Shown one piece after another: positions 17,901-26,223 of a stretch of 64,000 nt of DNA. Location: NCBI RefSeq assembly GCF_040706555.1, contig NZ_JAPDRH010000003.1, positions 744,001 to 808,000 on the forward strand. Reading direction: 5' to 3'. A program made the translations under genes and the position numbers. The notes under the pieces are model-generated. The model made no database searches, had not been told where the DNA came from, and was given only the letters and a program-made list of their open reading frames with translations. The DNA is from Lentisalinibacter salinarum (GTDB taxonomy: Bacteria > Pseudomonadota > Gammaproteobacteria > Steroidobacterales > Woeseiaceae). Each line of letters starts with the position of its first letter. Within the stretch, counting starts at the first letter, position 1.

Positions 17901-19025
17901 ATGAGAAGAGCCCTCGCGGGAAGCGTGATTGCGCTGGCCCTGACCGTATCCATATCCGCGTTCGCGCAGAGCCAGGACAAGAATGCCGAGCTCGAGTCCC
18001 AGGTCAGGGAGCTGAACGAGAAGGTCGCGGCGCTGGAAGCCAAACAGGCGAAATTCAGCTGGGCGGAGAAGTTGTCCCTCAAGGGCGACTTTCGCTATCG
18101 CTTCGAGGGGATCGACGTGGAAGGCCTGGAGAACCGGGACCGGCAGCGCCTCCGGAGCCGCCTCATGATCAACGCCGACGTCAACGACGACATCCGGGTG
18201 GGTATAGAGATCTCCACCGGCGGCTCGAACCCGCGTTCCCGGGACGTCACCCTCGACGGAGACGCCAGCGCCAAGGACATCTCCCTTCGTCGCGCCTACG
18301 TGACCTGGCAGGCCACCGACAGGATGACGGTCACGGCCGGCAAGATGTCCCAGCCCTGGGCACGCAACCCGGTCGAGTATTTCTACGACAGCGACTACAT
18401 GCCCGAGGGCCTGGCCGTCGCATTCACAGGTGGTGCCGGCTTCTACGGCAAGGGCTACTGGCTGCAGATCGACGAGCGCCTTGGCAGTGACGACAGCTCG
18501 GTTTGGGGTGGTGAACTGGGTTACAACGGCAGCACATTCTATGCGAGCCTTGGCTATCAGGACTTTCAGGACATGCAAGGCTACAACCCTTGCTACCTGA
18601 GCATCTGTAACGGTAACACGCTCGACGCCGACAGGAACCTCGTATACGACTACAACATCACCCGGTTGCGCGGCGGCGTAAAGCTCGCCGGCTTCGATAT
18701 TTTCGGTTCCTGGGCCCGCAATGGCGATGCCGACGAAGACACCGCCTATGCCTTTGGCGCGGTTTACGGAAAGGTCAGTTATCCTGGCTCGTGGTCGATT
18801 GCGGCGGCTTACCAGGACATGGAGAAGGATGCCCTGTACGGCGGCATGATCGACGCGACGTTCGCCGGCGGCCGCAGCGCCCACGACGGCTTCTCTGTCA
18901 AGGGCACCTACGCCATCACGAAGAACTGGACAGGCAGCTTCATCTGGTTCGATAACTCGATCGACAAGCTCGCCGACGAGCGCGATTACAACCGTTACCA
19001 GCTCGATCTGCTCTTCAAATTCTAG
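17901..19025 (+). CDS. Outer-membrane porin with N-terminal coiled coil
   Basis: A 374-residue protein. The signal peptide is residues 1-23 (MRRALAGSVIALALTVSISAFAQ), then a short coiled coil (ELESQVRELNEKVAALEAKQ) and a beta-barrel ending in YQLDLLFKF with terminal phenylalanine, the classic outer-membrane insertion signal. The pattern fits the putative-porin family found in many Gram-negative bacteria. It begins a rightward set continued 96 bases later by tungstate-transporter-like genes, so it may carry the oxyanion across the outer membrane, though no specificity residue is recognisable. ATG 17901 has GGAAGGGGAA (about 17887-17896) as ribosome site. Confidence 0.88.
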   Translation: MRRALAGSVIALALTVSISAFAQSQDKNAELESQVRELNEKVAALEAKQAKFSWAEKLSLKGDFRYRFEGIDVEGLENRDRQRLRSRLMINADVNDDIRVGIEISTGGSNPRSRDVTLDGDASAKDISLRRAYVTWQATDRMTVTAGKMSQPWARNPVEYFYDSDYMPEGLAVAFTGGAGFYGKGYWLQIDERLGSDDSSVWGGELGYNGSTFYASLGYQDFQDMQGYNPCYLSICNGNTLDADRNLVYDYNITRLRGGVKLAGFDIFGSWARNGDADEDTAYAFGAVYGKVSYPGSWSIAAAYQDMEKDALYGGMIDATFAGGRSAHDGFSVKGTYAITKNWTGSFIWFDNSIDKLADERDYNRYQLDLLFKF

Positions 19026-19121
19026 AGTGGACCGGGCGGCTGCACCGCCGCAGTTGTTTCCGTCGCCCTTATTATGCGATCTTCTGCGGAATGCACGAGT
19101 GATCACGGCTATTTGTAGAAA

Positions 19122-19829
19122 ATGCAGGATTTCAGCGAAGCTTTCGGCCTGGCGTTCCGGCTCGTATTCACCGCCGATGCCGATCTACTGGAAATCATTC
19201 TGCTGTCGCTGCGGGTCAGCCTGTCCGCCGCGGTCATCGCGTGTGCCATCGGCCTGCCGTTCGGTGCCGCCCTGGCGATCGCGCGCTTCCCGGGGCGCCC
19301 GGCAGTGATCATCCTGGTCAACGCGCTGATGGGTCTCCCGCCGGTCGTGGTGGGGCTCCTCATCTACCTGCTGCTGTCCAACGCCGGTCCGCTCGGCTGG
19401 CTGGAACTTCTGTACACGCCTGCGGCGATGATCATCGCCCAGACAGTACTCGTCACGCCGATCGTGGCGGCGCTCTCCAGGGAGGTTGTCGAGAATCTCT
19501 ACAACGAATACGCGGAGCAGTTCCGGTCCCTCTGCCTGACCCGCATGCAGGCGGTCCGGGCGCTGCTTTGGGATGCCCGTTACAGCCTCCTTACGGTAGG
19601 GCTGGCAGGCTTCGGCCGGGCCGTCGCGGAGGTCGGCGCCGTCATCATCGTGGGCGGCAACATCGACCATCTCACCCGGGTCATGACGACTGCCATCGCC
19701 CTCGAAACCTCCAAGGGCGATCTCGCCCTGGCCCTGGCGTTGGGCATCGTGCTCGTCACCCTCGCCCTGTCCGTCAACGCCGCGGTAATGATGCTGCGCA
19801 TGACCGCCAGCAGGTATGCCTATGCTTGA
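19122..19829 (+). CDS. tupB: Tungstate-type ABC transporter permease
   Basis: A 235-residue inner-membrane protein with about five transmembrane helices and a binding-protein-dependent transport signature in the cytoplasmic loop (YNEYAEQFRSLCLTRMQAVRALL, then GFGRAVAEVGAVIIVGGNI). The family imports tungstate or related oxyanions; molybdate or another anion cannot be excluded. The next gene starts 14 bases before its stop, so the permease and ATPase are translationally coupled. Confidence 0.87.
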   Translation: MQDFSEAFGLAFRLVFTADADLLEIILLSLRVSLSAAVIACAIGLPFGAALAIARFPGRPAVIILVNALMGLPPVVVGLLIYLLLSNAGPLGWLELLYTPAAMIIAQTVLVTPIVAALSREVVENLYNEYAEQFRSLCLTRMQAVRALLWDARYSLLTVGLAGFGRAVAEVGAVIIVGGNIDHLTRVMTTAIALETSKGDLALALALGIVLVTLALSVNAAVMMLRMTASRYAYA

Positions 19830-20580
19830 GCTCGCCGTCTCCAATCGCCGGTCAGCGCCGGCCACCGTGTCCTCCGACATCGTCGGCGAGACCCGCAATC
19901 TCGTCTACACCGCGGGAGGCCGCAACCTGGTCGACGGCGTCGATCTGCGCGTGTCGGGCGGAAGCCTGACGGTCGTGATGGGCCCGAACGGCGCCGGCAA
20001 GAGCCTCCTCCTCAGGCTGATGCACGGCCTGATCGCGCCCACCGACGGCCAGGTTCTGTGGGGCGGACGGTCCATCGCCGAGGAGACCCGGCTCAGGCAG
20101 GCCATGGTGTTCCAGCGCTCGGTCCTCCTGCGGCGTTCGGTGGCAGCCAACATCCGCTTCGTACTCAAACTCCGGGGAACGGCGACGCCTGCGCGCATCC
20201 ATGAACTCCTCCACGAGGTGGGCCTGGCAGACCGTGCCGGCCAGCCCGCGCGACTCTTGTCCGGCGGAGAACAGCAGCGTCTGGCTCTCGCCCGGGCACT
20301 CGCCGTCGAGCCGCAGGTCATGTTCATGGATGAACCCACCGTGAGCCTGGATCCCTCGGCGATCGCCTCCATCGAGTCCATCGTCAGGCGAGCACACGAG
20401 CGTGGCGTGAAGATCATCTTCGTTACCCACGATCTGGGTCAGGCCAGGCGCCTCGCCGACGATGTCGTATTCCTGAATCGGGGCCGCCTCGTCGAGCACA
20501 CGGCTGCCGACCGGTTCTTCGCCGATCCCGAATCCCGGGCGGCCGGTGACTACCTGGCCGGGCGCCTGGTGCTCGATTGA
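19816..20580 (+). CDS. tupC: Tungstate-type ABC transporter ATP-binding protein
   Basis: A 254-residue ABC ATPase. Walker A is GPNGAGKS (about residues 56-63), the Q-loop region is MVFQRSVLLRR, the signature is LLSGGEQQRLALARAL, Walker B is VMFMDEPT, and the switch histidine is in FVTHD. Start 19816 or 19822 (both ATG) precedes an N-terminal extension of about 30 residues that is not typical of the family. It lies between permease and binding-protein genes. Confidence 0.88.
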   Translation: MPMLELAVSNRRSAPATVSSDIVGETRNLVYTAGGRNLVDGVDLRVSGGSLTVVMGPNGAGKSLLLRLMHGLIAPTDGQVLWGGRSIAEETRLRQAMVFQRSVLLRRSVAANIRFVLKLRGTATPARIHELLHEVGLADRAGQPARLLSGGEQQRLALARALAVEPQVMFMDEPTVSLDPSAIASIESIVRRAHERGVKIIFVTHDLGQARRLADDVVFLNRGRLVEHTAADRFFADPESRAAGDYLAGRLVLD

Positions 20581-20609
20581 CCACGACCCGACAAGCACAG
20601 GAGACCAAC

Positions 20610-21440
20610 GTGTTCACGAAGTCCCTCACCCGAATGCTGTCCGTGGCGCTGGCTGCCGGCATCCTGGCGTCTCCAGCCTCGTTCGGGGCGGAAGACGCCA
20701 TCATCCTGCAATCCACGACGTCGACGGCCAACTCGGGCCTCTACGACTACATCCTGCCGATGTTCGAAGAGGAGACCGGCATCCGGGTCAACGTGGTGGC
20801 CGTCGGCACGGGACAGGCGATCAAGAACGCCAGAAACGGGGACGGCGACGTCCTGCTGGTCCACGCCAGGTCCGCGGAAGAGCAGTTCGTGGCGGAGGGC
20901 TACGGCGTGGAGCGCTTCGACGTGATGTACAACGACTTCATCATCGTCGGGCCGCCGAACGACCCGGCAGGGATTGCCGGCAGCGAGGACGCGACAGAGG
21001 CGTTCGCCAGGATCGCCGAGGCCAAGGTGCCCTTTGCCTCCCGCGGCGACAACTCTGGCACCCACAAGAAAGAGATTGCGCTCTGGAAAGAGGCCGGCGT
21101 GGACCCGACCGTGGCCAGCGGCACCTGGTACCGGGAGACGGGATCGGGTATGGGAGCGACGCTGAACGCAGCCGTGGGGATGAGCGCCTACACGATGACC
21201 GATCGGGGCACCTGGATCAGCTTCAAGAACAAGGGTAACCACGAGATTCTGGTCGAGGGCGATCCGAACCTCTTCAATCAGTACGGGGTGATCCTGGTCA
21301 ATCCCGGGAAACATCCCAACGTGAATGCAAACGCCGGCCAGGTGTTCATCGACTGGATACTCAGCGACGACGGCCAGGCGGCCATCGCCGGTTACCGGCT
21401 CGACGGCCAGCAGCTTTTCTTCCCGAACGCCGGACGGTGA
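20610..21440 (+). CDS. tupA: Tungstate-binding periplasmic protein
   Basis: A 276-residue solute-binding protein. The anion-binding motif STTSTANSGLYDYILP near the mature N-terminus, VGTGQAIKNARNGDGDVLLVHA and SRGDNSGTHKKE are characteristic of TupA proteins, which bind tungstate very tightly and are distinct from ModA. The start GTG 20610 has AGGAG six bases upstream and gives a clean signal peptide (MFTKSLTRMLSVALAAGILASPASFGA). The upstream TTG at 20577 would add an unneeded leader. It is the last gene of the transporter operon and convergent with the regulator gene 12 bases on. Confidence 0.9.
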   Translation: MFTKSLTRMLSVALAAGILASPASFGAEDAIILQSTTSTANSGLYDYILPMFEEETGIRVNVVAVGTGQAIKNARNGDGDVLLVHARSAEEQFVAEGYGVERFDVMYNDFIIVGPPNDPAGIAGSEDATEAFARIAEAKVPFASRGDNSGTHKKEIALWKEAGVDPTVASGTWYRETGSGMGATLNAAVGMSAYTMTDRGTWISFKNKGNHEILVEGDPNLFNQYGVILVNPGKHPNVNANAGQVFIDWILSDDGQAAIAGYRLDGQQLFFPNAGR

Positions 21441-21452
21441 TCGCCGGAAGTC

Positions 21453-22379
21453 TCAGGCTCCGTTGAAATGTACGGTGCCGAGACCGCTTACGTCGTAACC
21501 CCCCAGCTCCCGTGCCTTCGCCTGGAAGGCATCCGAGCGGAAGAAGCCGAAGAGCCGCTGCAGCGGCGGATCGAACCAGGCTCCACGATCGACCAGCAGG
21601 TCGTAGCGTTCGCGCACAACGGGCACGAACCCCAGACGCAGTTGCCTGGCCATCGCCCGCAGACCGAAGCCAGCATCCGCCTTGCCTTCGAGGACCGCGA
21701 TACCGACTTCCGCCTCGGTCCTCGCGGCCTCGATCCATTCCACCTGATCAGCGTCGAGCCCCGCCTCCTTCATCATGCTCTGCAGCAGCACCTGGCTGCC
21801 GGCCCCGTCCTGCCTGGGTACCAAGCGGCGTCCGGCGAGGGCGGTGACGGCGTCGAGCTCGCTCTCCGCACCCGCCGCGACGATGAGGCCGCGTTCCCGC
21901 CAGGCGAATTCCAGCAGGGCCACCGGCTCTGACCCGAATCGCTCTCGGACGACCGGGACGTTCCAGCTGTCCGTCTCCGGTTCGTACAGGTGCAGGCCCG
22001 CGGCCATCCCCTCTCTCGCCGCGAACCGGTCGAGCCCGTCCAGACTCCCCTCCATGAGGCTCGCGAGATCGGCCCCCGAAGCGCCCAGCGCCCAGGACAG
22101 CAGCGGATCCTGACTACCGAGCACCACCGGAGCCGGCCGGGGCCGCTCGGTAGCTTCGCCGCCGGAGCTGTGCCGCGCAAGCCACGCCTCGATTCCGCGA
22201 CGGGGAAAAAGGAGCTTGCCCGTCGCCCGCGAGCATGGGACATCCCCAGCCGCCGCCAGATCATAGACCTTGCGTTCCTTGATGTGCAGGAGCTCGGCCA
22301 GCTCCCGCGTTGTCAGGAATTCGTTGGAAAGATCAGGCAACCGCTCAACCCCCGGCCAGCGGCGCGGAGCATGCGCCAT
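21453..22379 (-). CDS. HTH (excisionase-type) DNA-binding protein fused to a periplasmic-binding-like domain
   Basis: A 308-residue one-component regulator. Residues about 20-70 (FLTTRELAELLHIKERKVYDLAAAGDVPCSRATGKLLFPR) form a MerR/excisionase-type helix-turn-helix. The rest is a type II periplasmic-binding-protein-like sensor (GSQDPLL, LVPRQDGAGSQVL, DAGFGLRAMARQLRLGFVPV). Such fusions are often found beside molybdate or tungstate transporters and are thought to sense the oxyanion. It is convergent with tupA, so it probably controls the tup operon. ATG 22379 is preferred; an in-frame TTG at 22415 is less likely and no strong ribosome site is visible at either. Confidence 0.85.
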   Translation of the reverse strand: MAHAPRRWPGVERLPDLSNEFLTTRELAELLHIKERKVYDLAAAGDVPCSRATGKLLFPRRGIEAWLARHSSGGEATERPRPAPVVLGSQDPLLSWALGASGADLASLMEGSLDGLDRFAAREGMAAGLHLYEPETDSWNVPVVRERFGSEPVALLEFAWRERGLIVAAGAESELDAVTALAGRRLVPRQDGAGSQVLLQSMMKEAGLDADQVEWIEAARTEAEVGIAVLEGKADAGFGLRAMARQLRLGFVPVVRERYDLLVDRGAWFDPPLQRLFGFFRSDAFQAKARELGGYDVSGLGTVHFNGA

Positions 22380-22645
22380 CACGGAATATTTGCAGGCGGG
22401 TGCCACTGAAGTCAAACAGCGGCACGGCCATGGAGCACGTGCGATCTTTACATCGCCTGTCTGGGCGACCCCGACTGCAACGACACAAGTCGCCAGCCGA
22501 ACGTCAGGTGGACTCAGGATGATGTTCCCGCAGAAACGCGGAGTCGATTAGTGGTTCGTCCACTGTTGTGAGCGAAGCGGGCACTTACTCGGTGTGGTTT
22601 AGCTGAGCTTATTGGTCCGCAGTCGGCCAGGAGCAGACGCTCGAG

Positions 22646-22834
22646 TCATCGTCCGTCCCTTGTTTTACGCGAACTACTGGTCGGGCTTGCAAAGAACGCA
22701 AACGGAATAGCGAAAGGACCGAATACCAGGCCCGCAAGAGACCAATACCAACGATCTGCCTTTCGCGACTTGGCAATCCGACGGCAGATCAGCACCGACA
22801 GCAGATTAACGATGACAAGTAGCCCAATCATCAT
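22646..22834 (-). CDS. Small two-helix membrane protein
   Basis: A 62-residue hypothetical protein. An N-terminal hydrophobic segment (MMIGLLVIVNLLSVLIC) is followed by a basic loop (RRIAKSRKADRWYW) and a second hydrophobic segment (SLAGLVFGPFAIPFAFFA), then a polar tail. The charged loop and the GPFAIPF motif resemble small membrane proteins found near bacterial transport genes. No ribosome site is striking. The surrounding DNA is less GC-rich than most of the window. Function unknown. Confidence 0.55.
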   Translation of the reverse strand: MMIGLLVIVNLLSVLICRRIAKSRKADRWYWSLAGLVFGPFAIPFAFFASPTSSSRKTRDGR

Positions 22835-22941
22835 TTGCTAATGACTCAAGATTATCGCGATGTCTGCAGCGACTTGATAGCGGATATCCTACCTCAGAAA
22901 GCGGTTACGGGCGCTTTAAGGTCAAAATCAGTCGTACACAA

Positions 22942-23280
22942 TTAGCGCTTCTTCTTCTTCTTTTTCTTCTTGGGCCTCGGCGCTGGTAGCTCCGCCGCGG
23001 TCACCGTCAGTAACTCCGTCAACCACTCGCGATCCTCGATCTGGTCTCCAATCAGAAATGAGTTCTTCGCGCCTGGGTAGGCTGGTGCTTCAACGACATT
23101 ACCGATGAATTCCCTGCCCGCCCTGGTGGGTTTGACGAATAACTGGTCGTCGCAGATAAGCGCTACGACTTTGCCGTCCAGGTAGAGTGTGCAACCACCA
23201 AACATCATCCGGTGCGTCAGGTTGCAGCTGTCGTCGACCTGGTCAGTGACGTACTCAACAAACTCCAGTCTTTGCGCCAC
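22942..23280 (-). CDS. TfoX N-terminal domain protein with poly-lysine tail
   Basis: A 112-residue protein. The core from residue 1 to about 95 (AQRLEFVEYVTDQV, MMFGGCTLYLDGKVVALICDDQLFVKPT, GREF) matches the N-terminal domain of TfoX/Sxy, but the C-terminal domain of the competence regulator is absent. Stand-alone forms of this domain are common and not shown to regulate competence. The start GTG 23280 is chosen because AGGAGA lies seven bases before it; a longer frame to 23352 lacks family similarity at its N-terminus. The protein ends in eight lysines and an arginine encoded by an AAG-rich run, which could bind nucleic acid or reflect repeat slippage. Confidence 0.78.
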   Translation of the reverse strand: MAQRLEFVEYVTDQVDDSCNLTHRMMFGGCTLYLDGKVVALICDDQLFVKPTRAGREFIGNVVEAPAYPGAKNSFLIGDQIEDREWLTELLTVTAAELPAPRPKKKKKKKKR

Positions 23281-23555
23281 TCTCGGTCTCCTGTCGTAAA
23301 ACGCTCTACAACAATTGCGCGATAGCCGCTTCGCGTCAACTTCGGAACTCATGCGTCAGAGGTGAGCAACGACCCTTTGCGGCCAACAGCTGCCGTCGTC
23401 GGATCGAGAGGAGCCGGCGAATACTTCGTGTGTCGACACGCTAGTCGCCTAGATGCCAGTGAAGGTCGCCAAAAAAAAGCTGGAAGAGTGCTCGATCAGA
23501 CAATGCTCATTCCCAATTTCTATGAATAACCGATTGCCGCTCCAATTGCGATACC

Positions 23556-24008
23556 TCACGGCCTACTTCGCGACAGCCCGACCTTCTCGATGCCCTCGGC
23601 GGTCGTCCACCGTCTGGATACCGAGAAGCCGGTCTTCTCGTAGAGCGCCACGGCCGGCAGATTCCCCGCCGCTGTCTCCACGGCCGCCGTTCGCCACTTG
23701 ACCCTTTCGAGCAAGGCCTGCAATAACCGGGTGCCCCAGCCCTGCCGAAAGTAACCGGGGTCTACCGCCAGATTCTCGATGTCGAGATGCGACCCATCGA
23801 TCGCATACTCCACCGCCGCCACGAGGTCGAGGCCCTGGCGGGCGCCGAGGTAGGCCCCGGGAGACGATCGAATCTGCGGCGCGGTACGCCGCAGCGGCGG
23901 AAAGTCTTCCGCGCCGATGAGTCGCGCTTCGACCTCGTACGAACGCTGGAAGAGCGCATGAATATGCGCCGCGACGCTCTCCGACCGATGATCCAGTAAT
24001 TCGAACAT
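23556..24008 (-). CDS. GNAT family N-acetyltransferase
   Basis: A 150-residue protein with the acetyl-CoA-binding core: IENLAVDPGYFRQGWGTRLLQALLE contains the Q/R-x-x-G-x-G/A-type loop (RQGWGTR), and the C-terminal VETAAGNLPAVALYEKTGFSVSRRW is the usual motif B with tyrosine. It has normal length for a single-domain GNAT. Substrate unknown. It stands alone. Confidence 0.85.
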   Translation of the reverse strand: MFELLDHRSESVAAHIHALFQRSYEVEARLIGAEDFPPLRRTAPQIRSSPGAYLGARQGLDLVAAVEYAIDGSHLDIENLAVDPGYFRQGWGTRLLQALLERVKWRTAAVETAAGNLPAVALYEKTGFSVSRRWTTAEGIEKVGLSRSRP

Positions 24009-24120
24009 ACCGTATTCTCGAACGGTCCTGGTTGAGACCGCTGATCAGAATACCACCGCGACCATTGCGACCATTGCGATGCCGGTGGTGCGGCCGGGCG
24101 TGATCGGATAGGGTCGTGGC

Positions 24121-24867
24121 ATGGAGAAGCTCGCAATCCTTGGCACCGGCGATACCCCCTCGCCTGACGAGGCCACGCCCGAGCCCATCACCGGTGCCGC
24201 CCGGCGTTTTCACCCCGAACTCCGCGCCGTACCGGGAGCCGTCTTCCCGCGCAATCCCGGCGCCCGGGAGATTTCCGCACACGCCTACCTGCAGGCAGGG
24301 CTCGAGGCCGAGAGAGAAGGCTATGCGGGCCTGTACATCAACACGGTGGGCGACTACGGGATCGCCGAATTACGGGAAGCGGCGAACATCCCCGTCACCG
24401 GCGCCGGCGAGGGTGCGATCCGCACCGCGCAGGCCGGGGCCCGACGTTTCGCCATCGTGACGATCTGGCCGCCGTCCCTGCGCTTCGTCTACGACGCGGC
24501 GCTTGCAGCGACGAACGCCCGCGAAGACTGTGTCGCGATACGCCATCTGTCCGGGGACGCCGACCTCGCGACGCTCGGTCAGGCGGACAACTTCGTGCAG
24601 GAGATGCAGGCCTGTGGCATGACGTCGATGGCGAAGATCCGGGCCGTCTGCATGCGGGCGCTCGAACAAGACGGCGCCGACGTCATCGTACTCGGTTGCA
24701 CCTGCATGCACCCGGTCGCAGAGCTGCTCGAGGCGGACGGCCTGTCTATCATCGAACCGATGGCAGCCGGTTACCGCCACCTGGAGTCACTGGTCAGCGC
24801 TCGGAGCAGCGAGAGACCGACCGACCGGGCGGCCGGGCATGCTCCTAGCCCTGGAGCTTCCCGTTGA
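24121..24867 (+). CDS. Asp/Glu/hydantoin racemase superfamily protein lacking the first cysteine
   Basis: A 248-residue protein of the aspartate/glutamate racemase fold. The second active-site motif is intact (VIVLGCTCMHP, Cys193). The first, where hydantoin and Asp/Glu racemases have a cysteine before a Gly-Asp pair, reads YINTVGDYG with Thr75. Two-base racemisation is therefore unlikely; a one-cysteine chemistry, as in arylmalonate decarboxylase, or another activity is possible. The C-terminal 20 residues (SSERPTDRAAGHAPSPGASR) look like a recent extension that overlaps the end of the convergent cupin gene by 23 bases. Confidence 0.8.
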   Translation: MEKLAILGTGDTPSPDEATPEPITGAARRFHPELRAVPGAVFPRNPGAREISAHAYLQAGLEAEREGYAGLYINTVGDYGIAELREAANIPVTGAGEGAIRTAQAGARRFAIVTIWPPSLRFVYDAALAATNAREDCVAIRHLSGDADLATLGQADNFVQEMQACGMTSMAKIRAVCMRALEQDGADVIVLGCTCMHPVAELLEADGLSIIEPMAAGYRHLESLVSARSSERPTDRAAGHAPSPGASR

Positions 24868-25231
24868 TGTGGTCCATCACCGGCGTGTGCTCGTGCTGGG
24901 GGCTGAAGAGGATGATCTCCGCGTCCTCGCCGACTCGCACGGAATGGCCGGCCGGCCAGTAGAACACATCACCGCCCCGCACCTCTTCTTCGCTGCCGTC
25001 CGTGTAGGTCACCGTGACCTGACCCTCGATGAGGTAGCCCCAGTGCGGTGACTGGCAGGCGTCGTCCTGCAGCCCCTGCAGCAGCTCTGCGAGATCCGTG
25101 CCCGCGGCCATCGAGAAGTACTCCGCGCCGATATCGCCGCAGTCGGAAGCGTTGCCGAAGTTCTGCTGCTGGCGCGCAGTGGCGCCCGGCGCATCCACCT
25201 TGACGGGTATATCCTGCTTCGTGATTCGCAT
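24845..25231 (-). CDS. Cupin domain protein
   Basis: A 128-residue protein with one beta-barrel cupin. Motif 1 is in HWGYLIEGQVTVTYTDGSEEEV, with a single clear histidine, and motif 2 in GGDVFYWPAGHSVRV. HEHTPVMDHI near the end adds histidines outside the usual motif. It could be a sensor or a small enzyme; substrate unknown. It is convergent with and overlaps the racemase-like gene by 23 bases. Confidence 0.8.
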   Translation of the reverse strand: MRITKQDIPVKVDAPGATARQQQNFGNASDCGDIGAEYFSMAAGTDLAELLQGLQDDACQSPHWGYLIEGQVTVTYTDGSEEEVRGGDVFYWPAGHSVRVGEDAEIILFSPQHEHTPVMDHINGKLQG

Positions 25232-25421
25232 GTTGTCCCCTCTCGTTGCTCCGGCTGTGGAGTGTCATTTTCATTGTAACTACGCACCTCTGGAGCCGTC
25301 GAGGTGGTGCGGCGAGACTGATGAACAGTGGCAATTGCATGGTGGATCCCGGCGGCAGCGCATGCGAAGCTTGTCACTCTCCCACATCCACCTGGCCAAT
25401 TGAAGTCGGGGAAGGGACGGC

Positions 25422-26162
25422 ATGAAGCAGAAAGCCGCGCTGGTCACCGGCGCAAGTTCGGGAATAGGCGAAGCCATCGTTTCACATCTTGCGGAGTCGG
25501 ATTATCGAGTCTTCGCGGCGGGGAGGGACAGCGCAAGAACGAGGCGGCTTCGCAATCGCTATTCGAACGTCGCAACCTGGGTGGGAGACATCACATCGCC
25601 GAACGCGTGCACTGACCTGATTGCCGCCTGTATCGCACAATTCGACCGGCTGGATATTCTGGTCAATAACGCAGGAATCTACGGCCGGGCGAATGCCGAG
25701 GAGACCACCGACGCCCTCTGGCTGGAGACAATCGCCATCAATCTGAACGCGCCCTTCTTCCTGAGCCGGGCAGCGATTCCGCATTTGCGTGAAACGAAAG
25801 GCGTGATCCTGAACATCGCCTCAGACTGGGGGCTGAGCGGCGGCGAGCGCGCAGTGGCATATTGTGCCAGCAAAGGCGGCCTGGTACTGATGACCAAAGC
25901 GATGGCGCTCGATCACGCGCCCGAGGGCATTAGGGTAAACGCCATTTGCCCCGGCGACGTGGAAACGCCCATGCTCTACGCGGAAGGGGCAACGCGCGGT
26001 CTGGATCCGCAACAGGCGAGACGCGAGGCAGATGCCGGCAGCCCGACGGGCCGGGTTACGACCCCGCAGGAAGTAGCGGCTCTCGTGGCCTTTCTGGCGT
26101 CCGATGCAGCCGCCCAGATTACCGGAGCTGCCATACCCATCGACGGCGGCAATACCGCTTAG
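25422..26162 (+). CDS. SDR family oxidoreductase
   Basis: A 246-residue classical short-chain dehydrogenase: TGASSGIG for cofactor binding, an arginine-rich segment after beta-2 (AAGRDSARTRR) that favours NADP, NNAGIYG, the serine of NIASDWGLSGG, the catalytic YCASKGG and ICPGDVETPM. Spacing and length are standard. It is a single gene, less GC-rich than its neighbours in its first half, which suggests separate origin. Substrate unknown. Confidence 0.87.
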   Translation: MKQKAALVTGASSGIGEAIVSHLAESDYRVFAAGRDSARTRRLRNRYSNVATWVGDITSPNACTDLIAACIAQFDRLDILVNNAGIYGRANAEETTDALWLETIAINLNAPFFLSRAAIPHLRETKGVILNIASDWGLSGGERAVAYCASKGGLVLMTKAMALDHAPEGIRVNAICPGDVETPMLYAEGATRGLDPQQARREADAGSPTGRVTTPQEVAALVAFLASDAAAQITGAAIPIDGGNTA

Positions 26163-26223
26163 CTGTCTCCGGCTGTCACGGGCGCCGAGACGAGCCTGCC
26201 CGCGGCAGGCCGGAGATATGTCA

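Noticed and set aside
20577..20609. TTG start of tupA overlapping the tupC stop
   Set aside because: GTG 20610 has a proper AGGAG site and a clean signal peptide; the extension adds polar residues before it.
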